DNA of 52,500 bases from Pyronema omphalodes (GCA_024516155.1 JAJJXM010000116.1:1-52500); one strand, 5' to 3'; shown: positions 10,123-22,166, numbered from the stretch's first letter. Notes: generated by a model not told the origin, from the letters alone. A program made the numbers and translations.

Positions 10123-11207
10123 GTTGAATAGCGAAAAAGGGGCGTTGGAATTGCAATATCATGAGCGTAATGATATGTAATTCTGCGCAGAAATTTTCTT
10201 CTTTCTGCATGCTTAGTTGCTTGTTTACCCGGCTATTGTAAGATGAGAACGTCTGGATTGGATTCCGAAATACAGGACTTCGATTAGCAAGTTGGTGAAA
10301 GGATGTATTTCGTTAGTTATCATACTAAGTCGAATTAATGTTGCGTTCTTGTCACTCGAATAAAGGGAGGAAATTGCAATTTCTTGTATCCAACTGGTAC
10401 AGATTTTAGGTATGTCATAAACATGCACATGCATCGCGATGATGATAACGGTTAAAAAAAGTCAACAAATGGTACAGGTGAAATACATGTACAGAATACC
10501 ATTCAATAACTATCATTTTGACCGAGACTACTGTATGTTTTACCATCACCATCCATGTTTTTCCGAATATTTCAACAAGACAAAATCCAATGTACGAGGC
10601 GCACTTTCTTTCATGAATAATCCACCCCCAACAACATATTCCAACACAACACCAGGCAATCGTATCCGAGGAATCGCAGTTAACGCTAAATAATTCATAT
10701 AAATTTGAGTCGGAACTTCAACAGCTACGGTCATAGAATCATGAATACAACGCATCCCGTCCGCTCTGCGCTATTTAAGCATGATATCGTCCGGCTAGTA
10801 CTGTCGTGGGTGACCAGACGGGAATCCCGGATACTGTAGTTTTTGACTCTCGAAGGAAGATTGTCTCTTTTTCTTCCCTGTCCAGTCAACTGCTCTGATA
10901 GAGAGTGTCATTGTTGTCAAAATCATCTGATTTTGTTACTTGATATCATGGTGAATTACATCCTGGGGTTCCAGTGCTGCGGCGATGCGGTAATCTTTTT
11001 GCAGACGCAATGATGGATATCTCACCCCTGATGTTCTCTTAAATGATTTGAGCTCTTCCCTGCTGCTTCAGCTTAAACGTGATTTGAGATTACACTCTTC
11101 GTATTTTCGCACCATTAGACACTACTATCTTCAACCCTACACATTTTTACAACTTTCACAGGAAGGAATTTAATTTGCAAATTCCAGAGAAGATGCTTTC
11201 GATATTT
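10123..11207. other. Intergenic, no gene seen
   Basis: Short ORFs only, without recognisable domains or splice-supported extensions. It separates the minus-strand coiled-coil gene from the minus-strand F-box/ankyrin gene. Confidence 0.5.
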
Positions 11208-12062
11208 CTAATCCTCAGATACAACCTCATCATGAGCCCCATAGTTTTGCAGTATCTTTACTGCCTCCAGACTTCCCCATCCTTTCGCATTATTCATCGG
11301 CGTACAATTATATTTATCAACCGCATTTAGCTTTGCTCCGTATGCAATCAACAATGGTATCACCGTCGTATCGTTATGTTGTGCCGCAGTATGCAGCGGC
11401 GTGTGACCAAATGGACCTCTTATATTTACGTCCGCCCCATAATCCAGCAACAACTTTACATACTTCTCCATACGATTATGCGGATAAACCCTGTCCAAAA
11501 CCCAGTGTAACGCGGAACCTTCGTATTCATGTGGTTTATTAGGATCTGCTCCATATTGTAGAAGCAGTCTCATAAATTTGGTATCGTCACAGTCCCGAGA
11601 AAGGTGCAGAAGAGAGTAGTCCCCGGTATCAGTAAATTCATTCCCCTCTTCATTACAGTTGACCCATGTATCGGCCGGAAACCCGTTGGCGAGGAAGAGA
11701 CTGACGGTTCGGTATTCTCCGTCGCGCATTGCACTGGCAACGGGGTGGTAGTATGCTTCTTTCATTTCGGGGTCATTGGCAATTATAACGGCTCCACGAG
11801 AATAGAGAGATGGGACGAGAACAGAGTAGCAGCGGCGATTAACGGCGACGAGAGATTCGAGAGCTTCCATGCCGCATTCGGATCCAATTGCGAGTAGAAC
11901 ATGTGAAGGAAGTCGTTGGAAGGCTGTTGTGCGTTTTAGAACGCAGGAAGCGAGAATAGAATGGATACGACGATTAACGGCAGAGAGAGAGACGAGTGAT
12001 TTGATTTCGGCGTTTTCGCCAATTTCGAGAAGTATCTCGACTGGAAGTTTGTTTAGAGTCAT
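11208..12062 (-). CDS. F-box / ankyrin-repeat protein (284 aa)
   Basis: F-box proteins are usually substrate adaptors of SCF ubiquitin ligases, with repeats binding the target. The N-terminus has an F-box-like helix pair (LPVEILLEIGENAEIKSLVSLSAVNRR, quoted in part: LPVEILLEIG, residues ~6-32) and then a second, related segment (LPSHVLLAIG.. to ..AVNRRCYSVL, ~48-82). Ankyrin repeats fill ~145-275, with LLHLSRD, LLLQYGADPN, LLLDYGADVN, GHTPLHTAAQHND and YNCTPMNNA signatures. The gene is intronless and complete. F-box/ankyrin fusions are expanded in several fungal genomes. The target is unknown. Confidence 0.85.
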   Translation of the reverse strand: MTLNKLPVEILLEIGENAEIKSLVSLSAVNRRIHSILASCVLKRTTAFQRLPSHVLLAIGSECGMEALESLVAVNRRCYSVLVPSLYSRGAVIIANDPEMKEAYYHPVASAMRDGEYRTVSLFLANGFPADTWVNCNEEGNEFTDTGDYSLLHLSRDCDDTKFMRLLLQYGADPNKPHEYEGSALHWVLDRVYPHNRMEKYVKLLLDYGADVNIRGPFGHTPLHTAAQHNDTTVIPLLIAYGAKLNAVDKYNCTPMNNAKGWGSLEAVKILQNYGAHDEVVSED

Positions 12063-12693
12063 CGTTTGTGCCGGAAAGTTGTTATTTTGGGTTGATCGTG
12101 AATGTCGTTTTATGAAATTTCTGAACGTCAGGTACCGTTTTTATATTCATGAATAATGACCCCCAGTTACTACGGTGAACAGGCAATGACTCTTCTGGTG
12201 ATCTGCGAGAAGTTGGGATGATGTAAGCACACGAATATTTGTAAGTGATGCGCGATATTCGTGAAATTGTTGACCCAATAGTCACCATGCAAATCATTTG
12301 TGATATAGTAAGTCGTGATAGAATTATTTGCCGAACGATTCAATTTCATCAATCATTTATTGTTGTCGTTTTGCCAATGCTGCGAGTACCAGATGTATAT
12401 TCACAGCTATTTTCGCGCAATTGCAGTATGTATCCTAGAATTCTGGCAGGCAGCATCGCCCGGTGCACCTGGCGCCAACCTGCATGGTTAGCTAACCGCA
12501 TCAGTAAAAGCGAAGCACGGCTAGCTCGAAGGTAGGGATCACAAGAGCGGGGTCTCCAGAACCGCCCCAGAACCACGGCAGCCAACAACGACGACACGCT
12601 TTCCTTTTTAGAAATTCCCGCGCTGGTGCCTGGCTCGCGACTGTTTGCTCCCGTCTATTTTCTTACATCAACCTACGTCACACCCGACCAAAC
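12063..12693. other. Divergent intergenic region between F-box/ANK gene and GON7
   Basis: No gene supported. It must hold the promoters of the two divergent genes. The stretch 12440-12690 is more GC-rich and precedes the GON7 start with AACATGTC context. Confidence 0.5.
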
Positions 12694-12951
12694 ATGTCGC
12701 TCACTATCAACGCCGTCTACACTTCCCCGAACGATACGAACACCTTCGTTATCCCCGTCGAGGCTGCTGCTGCTACCGAAGAATCTTCCCAGGCCGACCA
12801 GACAAACCACGTCAAGGCAGTGCGCGAGGCGGTTACAAAGTTGCAGGATCAGGTCAACAAGTACCTTACCGAGCGCATGGAGGTCGAGAAGAACGACGCC
12901 GCTAAGGCTTTGGAGGATAACTACGGAGAGGAGATTGTTGATGAGGAGTAA
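12694..12951 (+). CDS. GON7: EKC/KEOPS complex subunit Gon7 (85 aa)
   Basis: Gon7 is the small fungal subunit of the EKC/KEOPS complex, which makes the t6A modification at position 37 of ANN-decoding tRNAs and affects telomere upkeep and transcription. The short protein opens with the family's beta-strand pattern (SLTINAVYTSPNDT). It has a central amphipathic helix (HVKAVREAVTKLQDQVNKYL) and ends with the characteristic acidic NYGEEIVDEE. Length and architecture match fungal Gon7 proteins. Single exon; the start is favoured by the AACATGTC context. Confidence 0.85.
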   Translation: MSLTINAVYTSPNDTNTFVIPVEAAAATEESSQADQTNHVKAVREAVTKLQDQVNKYLTERMEVEKNDAAKALEDNYGEEIVDEE

Positions 12952-13530
12952 GGGGGAGAAATAATGGGGCGATTGGCGGGAATGATAAAGAGAAGGCAGA
13001 TATTACACCAGATTTGACGCGGTTGCCGCGAATGGGGTTGCGACATCAAAAGTGATGGAAGGAACCACATCGGATATCTAAACCTACGTTTTCAATACCA
13101 CGATATCGATATGGATATGAATAATATGAAGAGTTGAATTGATGTGCGCTCTGTTTCACATGCCGACACGGATCCTGGACCTCCTTCAGGAGACTGCTGG
13201 TCCATAGAAAGAGTAGAATAGATAGGGATAGAGCGGGGCAGCAAAGAAACAGTGCGATAACACAGTAATTATAGAAAATTAGCGTAGTACAGATCAAGGA
13301 GGCTCGGAGGCAGAAGCAGAAGGAGATATCGGAAGACCATAAAGTATATGGTCGGAAAAGTACTCGAGGCGGTTTCTCCATTTTTGAAGTAGTTTGATAG
13401 GATCTTAGTGACAGTGGTATCTATATGATGTAGCGGGTTTGATTAAATCCTGAAGCCTGGAGATTATAACATACCGGATTACAACTACAAGATACAACTA
13501 TTTTTATCTTCTGTGCGACGATATCAATTA
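12952..13530. other. GON7 3' flank, no gene seen
   Basis: No coding signal. The segment near 13420-13480 weakly resembles repeat sequence at 19690-19750. Confidence 0.4.
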
Positions 13531-13960
13531 GATTGTGTATGGATTTTGATATACTAGTCACTCGAGCTTTCGCAGTCCGTCAGAACTCTGAGATACTGGC
13601 ACCGCTTAATCATGGTTGTATAAGTTATGAGAGGCGTAACATTTTCTGTGGTCAAATCCTGCACATAAAATTGACTACCGTATTGCACCTGTGCTATGTC
13701 TATATGATTTTTCTTCCGACATCGCATTACAACCGCGCTGTAATGGCCAAGTGGTAAACATAAGGAGTGCATTCAGGCACTGCAGATCATGTGACCTATG
13801 ATAATCTCTGGGTTATCCGCGGTTTGGTATTCTTTTGCTTTTTCTTTTCCCGTCCATTTCAGCACTTTTAGGAGTAAGAGTGAACAACACGACATGGAAG
13901 ATCACAGCGTCGACTTTTTATTCAATGTATCTGTATGAGCCGTTTGGATGCTACTGGTTC
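13530..13960 (+). repeat. tRNA-core repeat copy (core 13731-13832)
   Basis: The upstream arm starts near TTTTGATATACTAGTCACTC and is shared with 4955, 15535 and 20605. The tRNA-like core follows, then CCCATTTCAGCACTTT..GAGTAA, shared with 28460-28490. Confidence 0.75.
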
Positions 13961-14379
13961 TGACATCACTGTAAATGAAGTTATCCCTCTCCGGAACCGC
14001 TCCTATTGAACTATCCTGTTGTTTTATTTCACTAATCATTTCCTCAAGAAAGGTGTTTTCTTCTTTTGTTTTCTTCTTCTTTTTTTTGTCAAAGGTTGGG
14101 GCTTCCGGTTTCCTCCATCATAGGATATACCACGCTGAACAGAAGTTCCAGTGTCTTAAAGTTTCTTGTGATCCATTTCCCACGATATCACGACGATGAT
14201 ACCTTTTCCTTAATAAGTCCTGTCTGTCTCCGGCCACCGTTCAGCCCATCACGTAAAGAACGCGTCATCACGTGCCATTCTATCACGTATTTATTCAGCT
14301 TCAAATGTCACCTAACCTTTCATAGTGGCTGGATATATGGAGCCTACCACAGGCTATAATAGAATACCTAGAATCTTGC

Positions 14380-14985
14380 CCTTGAGATCAGTATTGTAGG
14401 AGCTGGGGAGGATTGGTATAGTTTATGGGATGACGGGTTTGGTGAACAGCGAAGATTGTAGTATACTTATTCTGTGAGATGCGAGAAGATTATTATTTAC
14501 TTTTCTCTTTTTGTGGAGGTGGCAATTTAGGGACTATGTGACTACTAATGGGAAGGAGTATAACTTTAATATGTTTGTTCGCATGCTAAGGTCTGCTGGG
14601 ACTCTGGGTGGTAGATACGGCATCATGATGCATGCGAAAGATGTGAAACCCGCAGTATCCGGTACAGCAAAATCCTATGTAACCATAACATTTACTAGAA
14701 TATTTTAACACCTACTGGCTTACATATGATGGAAGGCAGGCACAATTATAACCGCGCCTTCATGGCTAAGCGGGAGGAATGCGTCAAGGCACCGCAGATC
14801 GAGACCCTAACCAAAGGACGTGGGTACGATTCTCCGCCAAGTATTTCTTTTTTCATTCCTGCAGAGCTTTAATGAGCAAAAGTGACCACCACAACCTGGA
14901 AAATGACAGGTTCGACCCCTTGGTTTTTGAATGTACCAATATAGACCGATTGAGGACTTTTCTTTTGATGTTAATTCGAATGTGA
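14380..14985 (+). repeat. tRNA-core repeat copy (core 14750-14845)
   Basis: The 5' arm (CTTGCCCTTGAG..GGAGCTGGGGAGGATTGGTAT) aligns with 20430-20470 and 27982-28020. The core has TGGCTAAGCGG and a B-box-like GGGTACGATTC. The 3' arm (GAGCAAAAGTGACCACCACAACCTGGAAA) matches other copies. It ends at a 34-nt T run. Confidence 0.7.

Positions 14986-14988
<3 letters not shown>

Positions 14989-15022
<34 letters not shown>
14989..15022 (+). repeat. Homopolymer run of 34 T
   Basis: Uninterrupted T run directly between a repeat copy and the start of duplication copy 2. Confidence 0.9.
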
Positions 15023-15024
<2 letters not shown>

Positions 15025-15714
15025 ACGGGCTGTCACTGAAAACTACTGTTTTTGACCTCGACTAACAGCTTGGCAGTATCGCCTCTCGCTTTTACTTTTC
15101 GATTTCGGGGGAACTAAATACACTTGGGATGTCTGATCCGGAGCCACGTACCCGGGCCATGATATCAAACGCCAACCTAGTCTACACACCGCTGTGGTTA
15201 TAACTCCCAAACTTTGCCTACAGTTATATACAAACTGGATTTATTGAAGCTATAGATCACACAGCAAAGCCTACCAGGAAATATCGATGTTGAATTCAAA
15301 GGCCTCAGGTATAGTCACTGCAATCGTCGTCTGCACAGGTATTATTCGACGTTTGATATTGGCCGCTTAAGTCTAGCTACAGGTCTGATGCGTGTGGAAA
15401 AATATGTAATGTCCTTCTGCGGTTATTCATAATGTGATGTGATGGTAGGCAAGAACTACTTTTTTGTTCTTCCCGGCGATGGAGGTTTAGGAATTATTTT
15501 TTTTTAACTAGTAAGTGAGTTGTGTATAGCTTTTGATATACTAGTCACTCCCGATTTTGCAGTACGTTAAAACACTGAGATGCTGATACCGCTTGTTCAT
15601 CGTGTGTAACCTGTGATACGCATAATATTTGATTTGGCGAAATTCTTCACAGAATATTGACTAGCGTACCACCAACGCTATTTCAATATATATTTTAGTG
15701 TAACACGTCATTTC

Positions 15715-15815
15715 AACCGCGCTGTTATGGCCAAGCGGTTAGTAAGAATGCGCTAGAGACAGTGGAGTTATCACGAGCCGACGAAGCAAGACGCGTTCGA
15801 GCCACAGTCGAGTAT
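15715..15815 (+). repeat. tRNA-like core of repeat family (copy in duplication 2)
   Basis: Almost identical to 5146-5250: A-box-like TGGCCAAGCGG, B-box-like GCGTTCGAGCC, then GAGTATTCTTTTTT. Confidence 0.75.
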
Positions 15816-17380
15816 TCTTTTTTCACCTCGCCCCAACGCTTTTACCAGCGAAAGTGTTTTTCACAGCCCTGAAAATGCCAGCTTCGCCCCTTTGGTATGC
15901 GAGACGTGCTGGCACAGTGCGATTGGTTCTTGGAGTTGGTATTTTTTTATCTTTTATTTCATTGTCGCAGGCTGTCATTGACATCTTGTTCCATTTACAC
16001 TGCAGCTTTCTGTTTCTTTTATTCTCCTATGTATTCTTTGACTCTTTATTGTTTTTCGTTCTTAGATCTCTTATGACAACCGTTCAACTTCCTGCTGAGC
16101 GCTTGACCCGCATGGCAACTTCAGCCACTTGTACGACTAATCCACCATGATCCCTGCCGAGGTTTGTGATGCCGTTTCGGTTGAAGTCAGCCTGATATAC
16201 AGATGTGAAGCCTTTATCAACACACCTGATGAGAAACGTACCACAAATTTTCTCAACGATGAGATGGTGTAAGCGAAGTGTCGATGATCGGCTTTAATCA
16301 GCTGCAGAAGAAGTGGAGAGTATGGAGACAACAGTTGCTGTGGACCCAGGTCAACAAGTCATTTACGGTTGGATGCCTAACGATATTTGATGGATCCTAC
16401 TAATCATTGTCCATGCTAGTCCTTCATGTTTTATGGAATGTTGGATGTTGCTTCGCTTGACATGCAGATAAAAGGTAAAACTACTACACCGAGCATGATA
16501 GGAAAGTAAGTTTGAGTAATCCAGAAAACAAGCGCTGAATTACAGACAATAAACTACAAAAATGATGTAAAGGAGATCGAAAACAGAAGGTGCAGGTTAG
16601 TCGCTCTTTATACCTACTCGAATCGTCTCCAGTGCTGGAGCGATGTTTTGTTCGGACCAAAGCTAGATTGATTCTCCACATCTTTATATTCATCTCATTA
16701 CGAAGAATGTAATCACAGACATACAAAGAATCACTTCAACGTTGGCATTTCTTTTTGACTAGTCGCCCCACGTACCGTACATTATTCATCACTGATCACT
16801 CGAACAAAAAATAACATATGCTGATTCATATAGAGGAACCTTCAACCAGTAGGCTGTAACCAGAAAAACTGACTTATTCACACGGCCGAGCCTACAGAGT
16901 GCATGTGAGCTAGGTGTTATTTTATTATCAACGCAGAGCAAAAATGCTTAAATCACCAAAGCACCGACATTCAACCTTCCCCAGTCAAACATTTGCTATA
17001 CCAGCTATCATGCTTTGCGCGGGTAAGTGCCTGAGGATCAATGAAGTACTAATACTTGTATTGAAGGTTGCGGAGTGTCATGATCGTCGTAACTGGCCAA
17101 GTCAAATAGCCCAATAAAGATTCGAATGACGTATTTGGAATAAGGATATACATTGTGCTTTATATGAAGCAGGTTTTTTTTTTGAGTACATGAAGTGGTG
17201 GTAAATAGTAAGAAATTCGTTGCGAGTATTGAAAGGGATTCAGTAGATGGCAATAATTGGTATTCATGTCGTGAGTCAGGGGCGGATAATAATGATCTAG
17301 ATCCATGCCATTAATTGATGAAACTAAACGGACAGTGGACCTTACAGTAGCGATAGGCTGATTGGAAAACCAATACAGAG

Positions 17381-18628
17381 TTAGCCGCTGCTGTCCAGAG
17401 CGCTTGTTGTACTACCACCAATAGTGCTTGCAGTAGGTGTGTACTGACTTCCCTCAGTCACAGTATCGCAATCGGTATCCTCCTATTTTCATTAGTGACT
17501 GGACGTTAAACATCCCAGAGTAGCATTACATACCGTTTTACCAGGACTCACAGCCTCATTGTGCTGCTTCCGGAGGTTACGTTGGAGCTCAGCCTTGACC
17601 TCTGCAAGTTCCTGTTTCCGTTCCATCTCCGTCTGATGAAGAACATCGAGGGCGTCCTCTAGCTTCTTTCGGAATCCCTTCTCTTTCTCAATACCGCTAC
17701 ACGCCTTCTCCAGCGCCAGCACCTTTGCATCGAGCTCTTGCTTGAGATCCCTGATTGAGGAATACTTCTCCGCATCACTGCGCGCACGACTTTCCTTCAT
17801 TCCCTCGATTGTCTCGTCGTATGTCTTCTTCACACTTTCATGTTCCAATAGTACGCCCGCCAATTGTTGATCGGCCACATCCTTCGCCTCCTGAACTGCA
17901 ATCTTAATCTCCTGCTCGAACTTCTTGGTAAGCTCCTCCTTGTGCTGTTTTAGCTTCTCTCGGTATTTCCGTTGGCAATCTTTGACGATATTGGATACAT
18001 ATTCTCCGCGCCAGTCAACTTTATTCTGGGATGTAGTATTCTTAGAAGGTTGCTGAACTCTCAGTAGAATCTGGTCGATATCGGCTTCACCGTCGTCGTC
18101 GTCTTCATCGTCCAGGGTATCGAGCATGTCTTGCATCTTGCGGGCGGTCTCATTTTTACGCTTCTCCTCTTTGCGCTCAAAGGCTGCTCGGGCTCGCTGG
18201 TATAGTTTCTGTCGGAGTTCCTCTTTGAAGATGTCGTCCACATCGGTTTCAGCAGTAAGCCGTTGGAGCTTTTCTTCAACACCTTCCTTAAGTTTATTGT
18301 TGAGGAGCACATCCTGCTCTAGCTTATCTGTCAACAGCTCCATCGTTTGATAGTGTAGCCCAGACATCACACTATCCATGGTCTCATAGCCAGAATTGTA
18401 ATAATGATATCTCGAGAAAGTCAGATACACTGTGCCTTTTGTGGGCGAAGAATATCTGAGAGCTCGTTGTTCGGAATCCGCTGCAGAGAGGAGGAAAGTG
18501 CCAGAGTGCATTCGGTCAATCACCATCGCTCTGCCGTAGGGAGAGCCATTGTGATTATATTGTTCCGTAACAACGACGGGGTCAATATGATTTCCAAAGA
18601 GGTACTTGCAGTTATCTATACGTTCCAA
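17381..18628 (-). CDS. Coiled-coil protein, duplicated gene copy 2 (398 aa, two exons)
   Basis: Paralog of the gene at 7178-8422 with the same structure: exon 1 18628-17534, a 51-nt intron (17533-17483) and exon 2 17482-17381. Both copies keep open frames, the same splice sites and the same stop position, which argues that the gene is or was recently under constraint. Residues 73-94 (DNA 18347-18412) are replaced by a Tyr-rich, unrelated-looking segment relative to copy 1, while flanks differ only at scattered positions. Function unknown. Confidence 0.75.
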
Positions 18629-19042
18629 ATGTCAGCTCTTTCATTGCCTGAACGTAAGGTGCGAATGGTACCGATGATCTGCTGTTTATGGTAGGCTGAT
18701 TGATATACCGCGGTCGCCATCTTGGGAGAAGGATCTTAAGATAAATCCAGGGACGAAGAATTCCGAGTCAAGCAAGGCAGGTCTCTGTCGATGTGTCTAA
18801 CTGTGCTTCGAATGGCCGGTGTGGGTTTCTCTGCAAAACACGATGATGCGATATGGCGGTCAGGATATGGAATCTGTTGTAAAAGTGGAGGAACGGGTCT
18901 GACACGCGGGGTTGTTGTCCACCGCATTGGTGGTTACACAGATGCGGGGCCGATTCCGCTACGACCTTCCAATTGATGCAACAGCGGGACTTCAGATTTT
19001 CGAGCATTCATCAAGTTTCACTATTCTGAATGCAAATTTCGA

Positions 19043-20026
19043 AGTTTTTTCAAGCAATCTAGAATTTCGGTAGGAAACGACAAGTTTCTGGCACAGTCTG
19101 AGCCCTCCAATGGATGCCCTTTCATGACGCATTAAAAAATGAGAAGGGTCATCAATGATTGTGGGAGGCTCTCTTACGCTGCTTTGCTTGAAGACGCTGC
19201 CTGAGGTATTTCTCAAATGAACTGAGAAATAGCTTGTTCGAAGCTGGAATTTAGCTATCCTATAGATCGTATGTCTCAAAAGGCGATCAGGCGGAAATGC
19301 ATTTTGACAGGGATGTGCCCAGTACCTGGGGTCGAGTATGTGGCTTGGCTGTGCGTGTTATGTTCTTTGCTCGCGAAAAGTTTCTTCGGTATTATTGAAC
19401 ATGATCAATCATTCTTCACCTGCACAACGCTCACTTTTCAAGAGTATGTAGAACGTGATGCAATGGCCTCTGCTGAATAGTCGCGCGGCGCTGATGTACA
19501 GTATCATAAAATATATTCCGGTGTCCAGTTCGCGTGAAATAAGCGTTCATTTCCACCAAAGAAGGTAGTCGCAGTATTATGACAAGTAATCGTACACACA
19601 TACATAAGAATATGTCTTGGGAGTAACGACCTGGACAAACTACAATGTGCAGGGGTTCATGACTTTAAAGGCAGTTTCATACGCGTCAGAGTAAATTAGA
19701 ATCATTTTCTGATGTAGTGGGTTCGATGAAATCATTAAGCCTGCAAATCGTACTAAACGGGTGCTGGGATGACCAGTATACACCGGTGTTTTCTCTCCTT
19801 AAAGAGTAGCAGATTCATGGATCCACAGCACATCTTCCCGAAGAAATTGTAATTTCATGAAGTACTTCGGGAGTTGTATTTAGAGACGCCAACTTCATTC
19901 AAGCATATGATGATACTAATGTTCGCAGCAAAGGCTTCCACGAGCCAGACCTTACGATGCTTACCGTGGTGGATGTTTGTATATCAATATATTACCATAT
20001 TCTCTTCAGCGCTGCCTCATCATTGT
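19043..20026. other. Intergenic with weak repeat remnants
   Basis: No supported gene. 19560-19640 weakly resembles 6530-6610, and 19690-19750 resembles 13425-13480, suggesting old repeat copies. Confidence 0.45.
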
Positions 20027-20398
20027 TTAACGCGAGTATGTTATACATAATTTAGCAGGAAAGTCATCGATTATATGGCCAAGCCAATCGGGAAAGGCAA
20101 TGCCGCATGTAAGACCTTGGTTGTTGTTACAATAAACCCATACCAATGGACGCATTTGGAGCAAATATTCGGTAGTTTGCATTCACCGCTGGAACTCAAC
20201 TATATCTCGTGTGCTGGAGCACACATAAGCTCCTACTTCCGCTGAATAGTCTAGTCCTATGTATGGAAAGTATCGCATATTCAATTCCATATGTCCCGTT
20301 GGCGAAAAAGAGGCGTTCACCCCTACCAACGAGGAAAATTGTAGGAATAAGAAAAATAGTATGCGAACGGCTTTAAAAGAAGCTTTCATACTGAACAC
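20027..20398 (-). pseudogene. Small secreted cysteine-containing protein with an in-frame TGA
   Basis: The first half starts with a basic residue pair and a hydrophobic core (AVRILFFLFLQFSSLVGVNA), a good signal peptide; the start could be 20398 or the Met at 20389. Then come RYFPYIG and a Y-x-C motif. A TGA at 20185-20183 stops the frame. The same frame stays open for another 51 codons with three more cysteines, ending at TAA 20029-20027. I saw no splice pair that removes the TGA and keeps the downstream frame. It is most simply a pseudogenised small secreted protein. A truncated functional form or an unseen intron is possible. No known family assigned. Confidence 0.5.
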
Positions 20399-20423
20399 CT
20401 TCGAGACACTACCATAAGCCCGA

Positions 20424-21560
20424 GTTCTTGCCTTTGAGGGCAGTAACGTGGGAGCTGGACAGGGTGTTATCCGTCCTGATATGACAGATTTGATGAGGCC
20501 CTACCATTCAAGTATGATGATTCTGCAAGCTTGAATATATACCTACTTATTCCCCTACGGGGTTAAATTTGAGCATTTCGTGATGGGTTTGTCTGTGGAT
20601 TGTGTATAGATTTTGATATATTGTATGGTTGAGTTTTTACAGTTCTTTAAAACTCTGAGGTGCTCACACCGCTTGATCGTCGATGTGTAACTGATGATAT
20701 GCATAATGTTTTGTGTGGCGAAATCCCGCGCATAAAATAGACTAGTGCAGCGTACCAACGCTACGTCTATATATCTTTTATTGTCACACGTCATTTCAAC
20801 CGAGCTGTCATGGCAAAGCGGTTAACATAAGGAGTACCAAAGACAATGAGGTCATGTGACCACGGACACAGGTTCCGGGTTCGATCCGCCGCAAGGTATT
20901 CTTTTTATTTTTCATCCTCTCTTGAGCACTCTTATGCGTATGAGAGATACACACCGCCCGGGAAGTTCAATAATCAACCCCTTGGTGATTGATAAACATG
21001 CTGGTATGAGCCGGTATAGTGTTTTGAGTTTTTTCATCTCTCATTTGATCCGTTTTATCTTTATTCTATCTTGTTTCATTTTCACACCCACTGACAACGC
21101 CCCACTCCACTCCCCGCAATTACCTTCCTACGCAGACTGTTGTTTTTGGATTTCACTCATTATTACTCAATGAATAATGTTACTTTATTTATGTCATTCT
21201 GAGATTTAGCCTATTATCAGTCAGGTATCACAGCATAATCTAATGTAAGCTGAAAATACAGTGTAATGTTCCATTTTCCACGATTACCACCATCCTACCT
21301 TTTCCTTGATACAGCTTTCCAGAGTCCCTACATCATCGAAATGTAAACTCTATACCCCTGGCTACGCCAATATCATATCATTTTGCATGTGCCAAGTAAT
21401 AAGGTCAATTTTCCAAACCTGTTTCGCCGGAGTGATTTTGCATGATTCATCACGTGCGCCGATATACAGCCGGGTACGATCGAGCCCAAAATGAAAGAAT
21501 CAACCTAAATCCATTTAAGCGAAATCCCAACGTATTTTACATCCCATCTAAGGCCCATTC
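20424..21560 (+). repeat. Long tRNA-core repeat copy (core 20798-20897)
   Basis: The 5' arm starts near CTTGCCTTTGAGGGCAG. The core has TGGCAAAGCGG and a consensus-grade B box GGGTTCGATCC. The 3' arm aligns over ~650 bp with 28455-29120, including CTGACAACGCCCC, TATTACTCAA, TCAGGTATCACAGCAT and CACATGCGC/CACGTGCGC blocks. No ORF of note. The unit is about 1.1 kb, with the pol III-like boxes in the middle rather than at the 5' end. Confidence 0.7.
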
Positions 21561-22166
21561 GCACCGGCGGCAGGGCAAGGCACACGCTCAATGAAGTAGA
21601 GAACATTTCATCTGCCCGGAATGTCCTGAAAAGGAATTCTGCGTGGAATGTCTGTCATCCCACATATTCTAGAAAGGGTAGAGATATGAATTTTGAACAT
21701 GAAATTTTGCCAGCAGTCTCGTGGTAACACAGGCCAATGAAATCCTATCTGTTGTGCAAATCGCTAGACGCCCAATCAAAGATATAGACCATTTTTTCAA
21801 TAAAACCATGCACCAGACCATCGAGAAATTCCCGAGGAAATGGGAAAAGCAAATCAGAACGAAATCATACCACTAGAAATTCGGAAATTTCGATAATTAA
21901 ACATTAAGAAGAGTAGAAAGCAGAACGTGAATCAGAACAGGAACAAACAGACTCCGACAAGAAACTCAAGATACAGGCGAAATCCAAAACATTAGCCGAT
22001 CGCAGTTGAGATCACAGAACAGACCGTAGTAACCAGTCGTTAGCAAACCACCAGAGCACCGCACTCGAAAAACCTTCGCTTGTCCAACTTTAAACGCCTT
22101 TGCCCGATTATAGGAACCGGATCGTAGGAAAAGAATGTCGTCGCCAGTTTTATCGTCCAACCGCAG
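21561..22166. other. Intergenic, no gene seen
   Basis: AT-rich sequence downstream of the minus-strand oxygenase gene; no supported feature. Confidence 0.5.

Larger units (their letters stand above)
15061..19042. repeat. Segmental duplication, copy 2
   Basis: Collinear with 4484-8983 but without the LINE insertion. It contains the tRNA-like core at 15715-15815 and the second coiled-coil gene. The end block matches copy 1 to GAATGCAAATTTC and then diverges. Confidence 0.9.
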
